From Flammeovirga sp. EKP202 (lineage in GTDB: Bacteria; Bacteroidota; Bacteroidia; Cytophagales; Flammeovirgaceae): 64,000 bases of DNA. Position numbers and translations under genes: made by a program. Positions 17,073 to 26,700 of the stretch are shown one piece after another; position 1 is the first letter of the stretch; every line of letters begins with the position of its first letter. The DNA is taken from contig NZ_JACVVP010000006.1 in NCBI RefSeq assembly GCF_014534745.1, forward strand, positions 1 through 64,000. The letters run 5' to 3'. The notes under the pieces are model-generated. The model searched no databases. It saw only the letters and a list, made by a program, of their open reading frames with translations, and was not told the DNA's origin.

Positions 17073-17255
17073 TCAATGTGTATAGTGCCACCTCAGGTGA
17101 TGCTGGTTCATAATACCATTCACCACTAGTGAATCTTTTTCTAAATTCAATTTTTCGATTTTCTGGTCCAGTATAATGGCCGTTGACATTGTAAACAAAG
17201 TTATCAAACAAATAACAACCAGTTTTCTTTTGGAGTTTGGGGTCAAAGCTGACAT
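17073..17255 (-). CDS. Small single-span membrane protein, possible paralogue of its neighbour
   Basis: The 60-residue product (ATG at 17255; a longer reading to 17294 exists but is less natural) has basic N-terminal residues SKRKLVV, a membrane segment and then EKDSLVVNGIM. Size, topology and the short conserved-looking motif match the 71-residue protein next to it. No family recognised. Confidence 0.45.
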   Translation of the reverse strand: MSALTPNSKRKLVVICLITLFTMSTAIILDQKIEKLNLEKDSLVVNGIMNQHHLRWHYTH

Positions 17256-17532
17256 AATAGTAATTGTATAATTAAATATTGCCTCTACTACCATTTATCT
17301 ACTGGTTCAGTTCATACGCATTTAGCAATGAAAGTAAGTTTTACAGACAGAGTTATATATTAACTTCACCTTTGTGGATTTATGGTAATTCTTTATTTCA
17401 CTTAAAAAGAGCTAAAAGTAGCCCTACTTCACTGGATCAGCAAAAAAGTTACTGAAAATAGTATTACATTAGCTGTGTAATTTTTGATCGGAAAATTAAA
17501 CTTAAAATTACATTTAAACTCCCAACATCATT

Positions 17533-18060
17533 ATGACAAGCTTTATTAAGTACGCATTATCAATTATCACATTCTTTATTGTCATTTCATGCAATCAATC
17601 ACCTAAGCTCGTTTTACAAGCTGATGAGGTCATTCAACTTGAACAGCAAGAAGTTTTAAAGTTCAATAAGTTTGATGGTCTTTCTCCATTATTTTCTCAT
17701 AAAGACGATACGCTAAGAGTGATCAATTTCTGGGCGACATGGTGTAAACCTTGTGTAAAGGAACTACCCTATTTCCAGCAACTTGATGAAAAGTTCAAAA
17801 AGAATGGAGAAAAAGCTAAGGTAATTCTAATTAGCCTTGACATGAATGAGAAAAACTTGTCAAATTATATCAAAAAAAAGAACCTCACTACTTCCACATT
17901 TTGGTTGGATGATCCTGATGCCAATGCATGGTTAGGTAGGGTCAATGAAAATTGGGATGGTGCAATTCCGGTTACTTTAACCATCGATAAAAATAAAACT
18001 GTTTTTCATAACACGGACTTTCATGATTATGAAGAGCTAGAAAAATTTATTTCACAGTAA
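17533..18060 (+). CDS. TlpA/ResA-like thioredoxin-fold lipoprotein
   Basis: The 175-residue product has a lipoprotein signal ending VISC (Cys20) and a thioredoxin domain with FWATWCKPCVKELPYF (Cys71 and Cys74). The WCxPC pair is the redox centre of TlpA/ResA-type proteins, which reduce disulphides in the periplasm, for example during cytochrome c maturation. VPVTL-like AIPVTLTID contains the cis-proline. It is followed by a second thioredoxin-fold lipoprotein 96 bp later. Confidence 0.9.
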   Translation: MTSFIKYALSIITFFIVISCNQSPKLVLQADEVIQLEQQEVLKFNKFDGLSPLFSHKDDTLRVINFWATWCKPCVKELPYFQQLDEKFKKNGEKAKVILISLDMNEKNLSNYIKKKNLTTSTFWLDDPDANAWLGRVNENWDGAIPVTLTIDKNKTVFHNTDFHDYEELEKFISQ

Positions 18061-18156
18061 AATATAGAACCTCAGAAGATTGCAGAAAGACAATCATTCA
18101 ACAGGTACATATCTTCTAAACTTTAATTTACTTTTTATCAAAATAATTTCTTTAAA

Positions 18157-18831
18157 ATGAAATATCTTAAACTCTTTGTCTTATCCTTATTAATCGGTTT
18201 TACAGTCGGTTGTTCAGCTCCTCAAAACAAAGAAGAATCTTCCACTGAAACCGTAAAAGCGACGGCACTTACTCCAGCAAAAAAAGCGGGTTTGAGTGTT
18301 GGTGATGAGGCAACTACTTTCAATCTTAAAAATGTAGATGATCAAATGTTCGGTCTTAACGACCTGAAAGACAATAAAGGAGCAGTTGTGATTTTCACTT
18401 GTAATCACTGTCCTTATGCAGTTGCATATGAAGATCGTATTCTAGCTATTGATCAAAAATACAAAGCATTAGGATACCCTGTTATTGCAATCAACCCGAA
18501 CGATCCTGAACAACAACCTGATGATTCATTTGAAAAAATGAAAGTAAGAGCTGAAGAAAAAGGTTTTACTTTCCCTTACTTATTTGATGAAGGTCAGAAA
18601 ATTTACCCTGCCTACGGAGCAACTAAAACTCCTCATGTTTTCTTATTGGAAAAAGAAAATGAAAAGTATTTTGTAAGATACATTGGTGCAATTGACGATA
18701 ACTACAAGAGTGCTGAAAATGTAAAAGTTACTTACTTAGAAAATGCTCTTGATGCATTGTTAGAGAATAAGGAAGTTGCTGAAACAACTACAAAAGCGGT
18801 AGGTTGTTCTATCAAAACTTCAAAAGGATAA
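18157..18831 (+). CDS. Thioredoxin-fold (redoxin) lipoprotein with CNHC motif
   Basis: The 224-residue product has a lipobox at TVGC (Cys19) and a redoxin domain with FTCNHCPYAVAYEDRI (Cys82, Cys85). The CNHCPY pattern defines a large peroxiredoxin-like/thioredoxin subgroup with uncertain substrate. TKTPHVFLL holds the cis-proline. Location at the cell envelope is inferred from the lipobox. It probably works with the preceding TlpA-like protein in envelope redox control. Confidence 0.88.
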   Translation: MKYLKLFVLSLLIGFTVGCSAPQNKEESSTETVKATALTPAKKAGLSVGDEATTFNLKNVDDQMFGLNDLKDNKGAVVIFTCNHCPYAVAYEDRILAIDQKYKALGYPVIAINPNDPEQQPDDSFEKMKVRAEEKGFTFPYLFDEGQKIYPAYGATKTPHVFLLEKENEKYFVRYIGAIDDNYKSAENVKVTYLENALDALLENKEVAETTTKAVGCSIKTSKG

Positions 18832-18950
18832 CGAAGAATGGACTGATAGAAGTGAACGTCAATTCAAATCAAATTGCGTTTTTTTCTCTTCACTAGGTAC
18901 TTCATTTTCTTTAATGGCGGTACTTAAATCCATCAAAATTTCATAAATTT

Positions 18951-18989
18951 AAGGTTGTAATTGGCTTTCTGCCATTACAACCTTTTTTA
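18951..18989 (+). terminator. Intrinsic terminator
   Basis: AAGGTTGTAAT (18951-18961) pairs with ATTACAACCTT (18974-18984), followed by TTTTT. It ends the thioredoxin-lipoprotein transcript just before the GH25 gene. Confidence 0.85.
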
Positions 18990-19009
18990 TTTTTTCAGCT
19001 TAAGACAAT

Positions 19010-19876
19010 TTGATGAGAAAAAAAGTAAACATATTTCCTTTTTCCTCTTTTGTACTCTTATTTTTTATGGCATTAGGCTATTATATCAATGTCAATCAAG
19101 AGGCTCATAAAAAATTTGCTCCATACCTCCAGAGAGGTATTGATTTTACTTTAAATCTTAAAGATTATGTGGAGTCTCCATTTTATAAAAATTTCAAAGG
19201 ATATGGTGTAAAACTACCCGACAATTATTCTGTCCACGGTATTGATATTTCTCATCATCAAAAACTTATCGATTTTCAGAGAGTCTCAGCATTTTATGCC
19301 CAAAATACTTCTATCAAATTTGTTTATGCAAAAGCTACAGAAGGTAAAGATCACAAAGACAGGCATTTTGACAGGAATAGAAATGAAATTAGAGAACACA
19401 ATCTGTTATTTGGAGCCTATCATTTTTTTAGACCTAAAACTTCAGGAAAAGAACAAGCGGAATATTTCATCAAAACAGTGGGTGCACTCGACCCAAGTGA
19501 TTTAGTGCCCGTTGTTGATATAGAAGTTTTAGATGGTGTTGACCCAAGTCTAATGAGAGATCGTCTTGAAGAATTTGTATTAAGGGTTGAAGAAGAATAT
19601 GGGGTAAAACCCATGATCTACACTGGTGACTCTTTCTATAAAGACTATTTTAAAGGACACTTCAGAAAGTATAGAGTTTGGATTGCCAATTATGGACAGT
19701 CTACAAAAGCACCCAAAGCTCGATGGACCATGTGGCAACACACTCAAGAAGCAAATATTGATGGAATTCCGAATAAGGTTGATATGAATGTTTTTGATGG
19801 CAACTGGGAGAAATTCCAGAAAAGTCTATTGATTGGTCATCAAAAAGGATATAAACAGCTCACTAATAGTAAATAA
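19010..19876 (+). CDS. Glycoside hydrolase family 25 lysozyme (muramidase)
   Basis: The 288-residue product has an N-terminal membrane anchor or signal (PFSSFVLLFFMALGYYI) and a GH25 domain from about residue 75. HGIDISHHQ gives the first catalytic-face Asp (D79), VYAKATEG follows, and VVDIEV gives the Asp170/Glu172 pair characteristic of GH25. The end motif is DMNVFDG. Enzymes of this family cut the N-acetylmuramyl bond of peptidoglycan. A role in wall turnover is inferred; no phage genes are nearby. Confidence 0.92.
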   Translation: MMRKKVNIFPFSSFVLLFFMALGYYINVNQEAHKKFAPYLQRGIDFTLNLKDYVESPFYKNFKGYGVKLPDNYSVHGIDISHHQKLIDFQRVSAFYAQNTSIKFVYAKATEGKDHKDRHFDRNRNEIREHNLLFGAYHFFRPKTSGKEQAEYFIKTVGALDPSDLVPVVDIEVLDGVDPSLMRDRLEEFVLRVEEEYGVKPMIYTGDSFYKDYFKGHFRKYRVWIANYGQSTKAPKARWTMWQHTQEANIDGIPNKVDMNVFDGNWEKFQKSLLIGHQKGYKQLTNSK

Positions 19877-19912
19877 TTGTCCTTTAGAATTATTACAATT
19901 ACAATTTAACGG

Positions 19913-19948
19913 TTTGACATTTTTTGAGAAATGGTTCTCATAAATTTG
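19913..19948 (+). promoter_or_regulatory. Candidate promoter of the lipoprotein gene
   Basis: TTTG (19913-19916) and TAAATTTG (19941-19948, matching TAnnTTTG) are 24 bp apart, slightly longer than the usual Bacteroidota spacing. A GAGAA/TTCTC hairpin lies between them. Its position supports a translation start after 19948. Confidence 0.45.
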
Positions 19949-19977
19949 CATATTCTATGTACTACCCTATCAAAAAT

Positions 19978-20652
19978 ATGCAATACAAAAACCTAATTTC
20001 TTTTGTTTCAATAGCGTTTATAGCACTTTCGAGTTGTCAAAAAGATTCATTTGATCATGATCTTCCTGTTATTGATGGCAATGTGGCGTTAAATATTATT
20101 TCAGATTATAGAAAACCCAATAATGCCAGGAATGAACCTGATTATATTTTTACCGATGCAAAAATTGCATTAGATGAAATCACATTCTTACAAAAAGACA
20201 CCAGCAACTCAAATGCACATTTTGAGGGGCCCTTTATTTGTGATTTAATTGAAAATACAACTACACCTCAATTACCTTATGGCAATATTGAAGTAGGACA
20301 GTATCAATTATTTCAATTGGACATTGTAGAGAACCTGGAAAATAACTTGTCCATTGACATACATGGTAATTACCATCCAAATGGAGTAGTTATACACCCT
20401 TTTCATTATTCTTCAACAATAGAAGAGACAGTGACTATACTTCAGCAAGTTGGTATTGACATCATTCAAGACTCCCTACATCAAGTAGCCATTGTTGTTG
20501 ATCTGGCTGCAATTTTTGATGGTGTTGATTATGACAATGCCTACTATGAAGAAGATGGCTTTTTAGATTTTAATGCAGAAGAAAATGCTGTACACCACGA
20601 AGGAATAACAAACCGTTTTATGGAAAGTTTTAGGGTACATCAAATCCGATAA
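19978..20652 (+). CDS. Lipoprotein, possibly DUF4382-like
   Basis: With the ATG at 19978 the product is 224 residues and begins with a lipoprotein signal ending ALSSC. An ATG at 19957 is the alternative; the TTG further upstream overlaps the promoter motif. The mature part (DGNVALNIISDY…IALDEITFLQKD…LIENTTTPQLPYGNIEVGQYQLFQLDI) has the order seen in DUF4382-type beta-sandwich domains of Bacteroidota lipoproteins. This is a tentative likeness without catalytic residues. Confidence 0.65.
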   Translation: MQYKNLISFVSIAFIALSSCQKDSFDHDLPVIDGNVALNIISDYRKPNNARNEPDYIFTDAKIALDEITFLQKDTSNSNAHFEGPFICDLIENTTTPQLPYGNIEVGQYQLFQLDIVENLENNLSIDIHGNYHPNGVVIHPFHYSSTIEETVTILQQVGIDIIQDSLHQVAIVVDLAAIFDGVDYDNAYYEEDGFLDFNAEENAVHHEGITNRFMESFRVHQIR

Positions 20653-20663
20653 ATCCCTTCTAC

Positions 20664-20710
20664 AACACAAAAGGCATCCTTTTTTATTAAAGAATGCCTT
20701 TTGTGTTTTT
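20664..20710. terminator. Bidirectional terminator
   Basis: AACACAAAAGGCAT (20664-20677) pairs with ATGCCTTTTGTGTT (20694-20707), followed by T residues on the plus strand. It lies between the convergent lipoprotein and SDR genes. Confidence 0.85.
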
Positions 20711-20731
20711 ATAGAGGTTGATAATTATTTT

Positions 20732-21430
20732 TTACCATTCTATTATTTTCTTATCTCTAAAGAACTTTCCATTTAAGTTCGGGTCTTCTAGCTCTGCTAA
20801 CCAAATAATCGTTTCAGCCCCTTCTTCTGGCGTTCTTGGTGCACTAGCTCCACCCATATCGGTTTTTACCCAACCTGGACAAACTGAATTAATCAAAATA
20901 TCATTTCCATTGACCTCATGTGCAAACTTTATCGTCAATACATTTAGGGCCGTCTTAGAAATACTGTAACCTGGAGTTCCAGCTCCCATTTCATTCATTG
21001 CCCCTGATCCGCTTGAAACATTCACAATTCTACCGTATTTGTTTTTTTTCATCATTGGTAAAAATGCTTTAATCATTTTCCAAGGACCGAAAACATTGGT
21101 CTCAATTGTTTCGTGGACTTCATCCAAATCGGCATTTAGTGCTGTCTGCCAGGTATCATAATTAATGCCCGCATTGTTGACTAATATATCTAGCTGAGAG
21201 TATTCTTTTTCAATATATTCTTTTAATTGACGTATGCTTTCATCGTCAGATACATCTAAGGTATGATAGTCTACATCTCCAAATACGCTCAAATATTTTA
21301 CCGCTTTTCTTCCATCAATTTCTTTTCTTGATGTCACAATTACTTTATGTCCTTTTAATAAGAGGCCTTTCGCAACAGCAAACCCAATCCCACGGTTGGA
21401 TCCTGTCACTAATGCAATTTTCTCGTACAT
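20732..21430 (-). CDS. Short-chain dehydrogenase/reductase
   Basis: Starting at the ATG at 21430 (232 residues), the product begins MYEKIALVTGSNRGIGFAVA, the SDR nucleotide-binding motif. A longer reading from 21469 would run through an inverted repeat that looks regulatory, so the shorter start is preferred. LVNNAG, the catalytic Ser in NVSSGSG and YSISK are all present. The classical-SDR fold implies NAD(P)H-dependent carbonyl/alcohol interconversion; the sequence resembles carbonyl reductase-type members. Substrate unknown. Confidence 0.9.
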   Translation of the reverse strand: MYEKIALVTGSNRGIGFAVAKGLLLKGHKVIVTSRKEIDGRKAVKYLSVFGDVDYHTLDVSDDESIRQLKEYIEKEYSQLDILVNNAGINYDTWQTALNADLDEVHETIETNVFGPWKMIKAFLPMMKKNKYGRIVNVSSGSGAMNEMGAGTPGYSISKTALNVLTIKFAHEVNGNDILINSVCPGWVKTDMGGASAPRTPEEGAETIIWLAELEDPNLNGKFFRDKKIIEW

Positions 21431-21465
21431 ATTTCTGATAATTTCTATAGCGTATGCTTTTTCAT

Positions 21466-21485
21466 ACACTATAATTCGATAGTGT
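21466..21485. promoter_or_regulatory. Inverted repeat upstream of the SDR gene
   Basis: ACACTAT and ATAGTGT form a perfect 7-bp inverted repeat with a 6-bp spacer, 36 bp upstream of the chosen SDR start. The shape suits a TetR- or MarR-type operator, but no regulator gene is close by. Confidence 0.35.
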
Positions 21486-21536
21486 TTAGTTTGTGTTTGA
21501 GAACAAAGGTAAACAATAATATGTTAGAGCGTACTC

Positions 21537-21652
21537 TTAAGTACAAATTCAAAATCATCTAATACTAATTCTATTTATTGTTTTACGATTACTTCCATCA
21601 AAAAACTTTCAATAGAACCACTATCAATACGTTTTTTTGACTTAGTACTTAA
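21537..21652. repeat. MITE-like element, copy B (116 bp, internally deleted)
   Basis: Ends TTAAGTACAAATTC and GACTTAGTACTTAA are inverted repeats related to the 166-bp copies. The interior shares with copy A a run of about 70 bp that includes CTAATTCTATTTATTGTTTT and ACTTTCAATAGAACCACTAT. About 45 bp present in copy A are missing. The right end overlaps the stop codon of the PAP2 gene (21649-21651). Confidence 0.78.
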
Positions 21653-22527
21653 AATGTTTTCTTAACGTACAAGCCCATCATTTGAGGCTGCATAATCGGC
21701 ATAAATGCTGTACCTGAACCGTCAGCTCTTTTTGTTCTTAACTTTTTATGGATATGTGGTACAAAAACACCTGTTAAAGCACCTACAGCACAACCCGTGA
21801 TCACATCAGTGTAGAAATGTTTGTACGCTCTAGTTCTGTAGTAACCTACTAATGCAGGAGGAATAAAAGCAGCTACATAAACACCAATTTTGGCTCCAGT
21901 TGACCATTCGGGGTGATAATCCGTAAGTACTTTTGCTGTAAAGAAAGTACCACAAGCTGTATTAGAAGTGTGACCACTGAAAAAAGAACGTTCATTATTA
22001 TTGTCAGTTAATTCTGCATCAGGCACATCTGGATGACCATGCATATACGCAATTGGTCTGTATCTCCTAAAAACACCCGGCCCTAAATAATTATAGATAT
22101 TTACGGCAATCATCTGTGTCTCCAAATACATTAAGGATACTTCGACCCAATCTTTTCTAATCTCGTCATCAAAAAATAATGTAAAAGGTAGCACTACAGA
22201 AACATAAAGTCCCCAATCCGTAAAGTTATGTGAATCTTCTCTTTCTTCAACGGGATGATCAAATACATGACGATCAAAAGCATTGACTGAATTAATATCC
22301 AATCTTCTAATATCATTTATATTTAATTCAGGGCGGTTATTCAACATACGAATCCCAAGATAATTGGCTAATAAACCAGCCGCTGCAATACTCCCTGTTG
22401 TGACAGGGGGAGCATAATACACCTTGGAATGTGATTTATACCATTTTACTGAGTCTGCTTTTTGTGCAAATGAAAGGGTGGAATATGATAAACATAAAAT
22501 AAAAAAAACTAATCTTGTCATGTTCAA
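21649..22527 (-). CDS. PAP2-family phosphatase, envelope-located
   Basis: The 292-residue product has a signal peptide (FFILCLSYSTLSFAQ-KAD) and the three PAP2 phosphatase motifs: RRYRPIAY, SFFSGHTSNTACGTFF and GYYRTRAYKHFYTDVI. The family removes phosphate from lipid phosphates such as phosphatidic acid or undecaprenyl pyrophosphate. The C terminus contains further hydrophobic segments (GVYVAAFIPPALVGYY). The stop codon lies inside the terminal repeat of a MITE-like element, so the original 3' end may have been altered by its insertion. Confidence 0.9.
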   Translation of the reverse strand: MNMTRLVFFILCLSYSTLSFAQKADSVKWYKSHSKVYYAPPVTTGSIAAAGLLANYLGIRMLNNRPELNINDIRRLDINSVNAFDRHVFDHPVEEREDSHNFTDWGLYVSVVLPFTLFFDDEIRKDWVEVSLMYLETQMIAVNIYNYLGPGVFRRYRPIAYMHGHPDVPDAELTDNNNERSFFSGHTSNTACGTFFTAKVLTDYHPEWSTGAKIGVYVAAFIPPALVGYYRTRAYKHFYTDVITGCAVGALTGVFVPHIHKKLRTKRADGSGTAFMPIMQPQMMGLYVKKTF

Positions 22528-22757
22528 TAGATGAGATTGAAAAAAATGATGTTTTGAGAGGGTGTTAAAAACTTTGATTGAAGTGAAAAATCACCCTTGG
22601 ACAGAATCCTAGAGTTTGAATCTATTAATTTTTTTAATAAAGTACTATTCTTCTTTTATGAATATTTAAAAAACTATAAATTATTAGAGTAATGAGATTC
22701 TTTAATTACAAACTTAACCATGTAATATTTTGTTTAGACAAATTATGTATTTTTGAT

Positions 22758-22765
22758 TAACTTTG
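22758..22765 (+). promoter_or_regulatory. Candidate promoter motif of the Pycsar-like operon
   Basis: TAACTTTG matches TAnnTTTG. A TTTG lies at 22729-22732, 25 bp upstream, which is rather long. If used, the transcript leader of about 130 nt would include the 49-bp palindrome. Confidence 0.35.
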
Positions 22766-22822
22766 TAATAGAAATACAATTTTAGTTTCAATGAATCGAT
22801 GTATTCTCTATTTTTATATTTC

Positions 22823-22871
22823 TAAGTACAAAGTCAAAAATAAATATTAGATAATTTTGAATTTGTACTTA
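22823..22871. repeat. 49-bp palindrome, short relative of the MITE ends (copy D)
   Basis: TAAGTACAAAGTCAAAAAT and its near-inverse (…TTTTGAATTTGTACTTA) form an almost complete 49-bp palindrome. The reverse complement matches the left end of copy B in about 26 of 27 positions. It ends 24 bp before the first gene of the operon and would form a hairpin in the leader RNA. Confidence 0.75.
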
Positions 22872-22895
22872 TTCTTATCTCAACTCTTTAAATAA

Positions 22896-23723
22896 GTGAA
22901 TTTGAAATACATTTTACTACTATTCATTATCACTGCGTCTTTAACATCTTGCGCTCAATCAAAAAATGAAACCAAAGGACGTTTTGATACACCAAAAAAC
23001 AAGTGGTTTCTCCCTCATCAGTTAGAAGAAATTTCAGGGCTTGCTTGGCATTCAAAAAACACCATTGCCACAATTAATGATGAAAAAGGAAAAATATATC
23101 TTTATAATATCAAGAAAAAGGAAATTGTAAAAACCATCTCTTTTGGAAAAAATGGAGATTACGAAGGTATAGCGTATGCCAAACCTTTCTTCTATGTTAT
23201 CAATAGTAAAGGAAAACTCTATTTCGTCAATGAAGAAAATGGCAATGTGGATAAATACCAGCTCCCTTTTACGGTTGAAAATGATGTAGAAGGACTTTGT
23301 ACTTTTGGTCCTAAACATCTTCTCGTAGCTCTAAAAGGAAGGGGTGGAATGAACGGTAAAAAAGCGGATTTTAAAGGTATTTATAAAGTAAGTATTGAAG
23401 ATCCATCTGATGTGAAATTGGCTTACAAGATTCCTAAAGGGAAAAGTACTGGACCATCGGGAGTTTTTTTTGACGAGAAAAATAATGAGGTCATTGTATT
23501 ATCTCATCGATCTAAAGAAATATTTTTCATCGATGCTGCTTCAAGTGGAGATAGTGTCACTTCAGATAAAGCTAATAGCAGTTCAAATGGAATTATTAAA
23601 ACTGTAAAAATTAAAAGAAGTATTTTTGAACAACCTGAAGGAATTTGTATTTCCCCTGATGGGCGTTTATTTATTTCTAATGAAATGGGAAATAATTTGA
23701 AGGGTAATCTACTTGAATTTTAA
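22896..23723 (+). CDS. SdiA-regulated-type beta-propeller lipoprotein
   Basis: The 275-residue product uses a GTG start and has a lipoprotein signal ending SLTSC (Cys19). The body has propeller-type repeats resembling the SdiA-regulated domain (phytase-like fold): LPHQLEEISGLAWH, NGDYEGIAY, ENDVEGLCTF, TGPSGVFFD and QPEGICISPDGRLFISNE. No clear catalytic site is visible. It is first in a four-gene operon with gaps of only 1, 4 and 11 bp, so it probably works with the envelope phosphoesterase and the nucleotide-signalling genes downstream. Confidence 0.82.
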   Translation: MNLKYILLLFIITASLTSCAQSKNETKGRFDTPKNKWFLPHQLEEISGLAWHSKNTIATINDEKGKIYLYNIKKKEIVKTISFGKNGDYEGIAYAKPFFYVINSKGKLYFVNEENGNVDKYQLPFTVENDVEGLCTFGPKHLLVALKGRGGMNGKKADFKGIYKVSIEDPSDVKLAYKIPKGKSTGPSGVFFDEKNNEVIVLSHRSKEIFFIDAASSGDSVTSDKANSSSNGIIKTVKIKRSIFEQPEGICISPDGRLFISNEMGNNLKGNLLEF

Positions 23724-23724
23724 C

Positions 23725-26700
23725 ATGAAAAAATTAATCTACTTTTTTAGCTTCTACTCTATTTTTTGTGTAAACGCATTTGCTCAAGATCATACTGTAT
23801 ACTTGATTGGTGACGCTGGCTTAGCTTCTGAAGAAGATGTGGTGCTACGTTCTTTTTTTGAAAAAATTAATAAGTCAGATCAAAAGAATAGTACGGTTAT
23901 TTTTCTGGGCGATAATGTCTATCCTCATGGATTAGAAAATGTTGGAGAAAAAAGACGTAAAGAAGGTGAAGATATCCTAAAGGCCCAATTATCACCTTTA
24001 AAATCCTTTGGAGGAAATGTTTTCATGGTTCCAGGTAATCATGATTACAACAGAGGAAAAAAGAATGGTTTAGCTCGATTACGAAATCAGGAAAAGTTCG
24101 TCACCTCTATATTAGGGGATTCTACGCTTGCTCCTTTTGACGGTTGTCCTGACCCTGTTGAAATTCCGCTCAATGACAAAGTCACTCTCCTTTTAATAGA
24201 TACGCAATGGCTGATCTTTGATTACCCTGAAACAGCAGAATACAACGGTTGTCAATACAGAAGTGTAGATGAAGCCTTAATTGCATTACAAGATATTGTT
24301 GCTAGAAATAAGGAGAAGAAACTAATTGTTGCAGGGCATCATCCTGTCATCACATATGGTGAACATGGGGGTGTTTTCACTGCAAAAGATCATATTTTCC
24401 CATTGACCGCATTTGCATCATGGGCTTATTTACCGCTGCCTGTTGTGGGTTCAGTTTACCCTATTGCTAGAAAATCAGGAGTCAATAGACAAGATTTAGG
24501 GAATAAAGTCAATCAAAAAATGACTTCTTCGTTCCAAAATATCTTTAAGAGTCATCCCAATATTATTTATGCAAGTGGTCATGAACACACATTACAATAT
24601 AACCTTAAAGACAACGTACACTATATTGTTTCTGGTTCAGGTTCAAAAACGTCTCATGTAGTACAAGGTAAATATTCAAAGTTTGCTCAAAGTACAAAAG
24701 GGTTTAGTACCGTAACTTTTAAAGAAGACGGTGCGACTAACATTCAATATTTTGATGCAAATAAGGAATTATTCAATACTTCATTTTTACCGAAAGAAGT
24801 TCCATCTGTAGCGAATGTAAAACAAGTTGAGTTTGCTGACAGTGTCATTGTCCCTGCCAGCACTCAATATGCAACAAGTGCTTCTCAGCAAAAATGGATG
24901 GGTGAGAATTACAGAAAAGAATGGGAAACTCCTATTAAAATGCCAGTCTTTGATTTATCAAAATTCAAAGGAGGCGTAAAAATTGTTCAAAGAGGTGGTG
25001 GTATGGCTACACTTTCCTTTAGACTTCAAGACTCTTTAGGAAACCAATATACATTACGCTCTATTGATAAAAATCCCATCAAAGCCATTCCTGCTGAATT
25101 AAAGCAAACTATCGCGAAAGCAGTTGTACAAGATCAGATTTCTGCTGCACACCCCTATTCTCCTTTAACGGTACCTATTATGGCAGACGCCATTGGCATT
25201 TATCATGCAAACCCACAAGTGGTTTATGTTGGTGATGACCCGCAATTTGGGATTTATCAAGAGATAGCAGCCAATAAGGTGTACATGCTGGAAGAAAGAC
25301 CATCTAAGAATACAGGTGATATTGAGAGTTTTGGAAATGCTAAAAAAATCTACAGCACTATCAAAACAGTCAACAAGCTCAAAGAAGATAATGATAATTA
25401 CACCGATTATCAATTTACGCTCAAATCGAGATTATTTGACATGTTAATTGGTGATTGGGACAGACATGATGATCAGTGGCGCTGGGCTGCTTTTAAAGAG
25501 AAAAAAGGAAGAAGAATGTTCCGTCCTATTCCTAGAGATCGTGATCAAGTCTTTTTCTTAAATGAAGGAATTATTCCAAATATTGCTTCTCATCGATGGG
25601 TTTTACCTAAGTTTGAAGGATTTGATGAAGAAATGAATTGGGCGCCAGGCTTTAATTTCAATGCAAGGTATTTTGATCGATATTTCCTCGCTCAAGCCAA
25701 CTTAGAAGACTGGTTAGCACAAGCTCAGTTTATACAAGAAAACATTACTGACGATGTTATTCTAGAAGCACTTCAGTATTTACCAAAGGAAATTAAAGAC
25801 TTCCATCATGATGAAATCTTCGAAGTATTAAAAGCAAGAAGAGTTCAACTGCCTGCTATCGCAAAAGAATATTATTTACACCTTTCCAAAAACGTATCAG
25901 TATTAGGTTCTGATAAAAAAGAACAAGTAGTTATTGAACGTTTAGAAAATGGTTTTACTGAAGTTACCTTAAAAAAGATTTCTAAAAAAGGTAATATTCA
26001 ACAAACACTATATCATAGAGTGTTTAATCCAAAGGAAACAAAAGAAATCCGAATTTATGGTTTTGGTGGTAAAGACACTTTCATCTTTAAAGGTGAACAT
26101 AAGAGTAAAATCAAAGTTAGAGTTGTTGGTGGAAACGGAGAAGATACTATTGAGGATACAACAGATAAGAAATCTTCAAAAAACATCTTATTGTATGATA
26201 CTAAAGACAGTACCAATATTGTACATAAAGGTGGAGCTGTAAAGAAAAAGCTTTCTTCAAAGTCAGAAGTGAATGACTACAATAGAGCTGAATTTAAGTT
26301 TAACTCTTTACTTCCATTATTATATGGTGGTTATCTTCCTGACGATGGAGTACAACTAGGTGGTGGTTTTATTTTTACCAACCATAGCTTTAGAAAAATT
26401 CCTTTTGCCTCAAAACACACTTTATATGGTGCAATAGCCACAGCAAATGCTGGTGCATTCAAACTAAAATATAAAGGGCAATTTACCGACGTATTAGGAA
26501 ATTCTGATCTTGTGGTTCAAGCTGAACTTCGTTCTCCTAAAAACTCCAATTACTATGGAATAGGGAATGAAACAGTTTTCAATGAAGAAAATGGCGTTGA
26601 TTATTATAGATTTCTTTACATCTACCATAAAGTTAATACTCACTTCCTTGTGGAATTCAACAAAAGCGTAAACATAAAACTTGGAGGAACGTTTATACAT

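Larger units (their letters stand above)
22528..22895. other. Intergenic region upstream of the four-gene operon
   Basis: AT-rich divergent region of 368 bp with no gene. It holds a TAnnTTTG motif at 22758-22765 and the 49-bp palindrome at 22823-22871. Confidence 0.6.

Noticed and set aside
23713-23724. A TTG start at 23713 for the phosphoesterase-barrel gene
   Set aside because: The ATG at 23725 directly follows the previous stop and gives a clean signal peptide.
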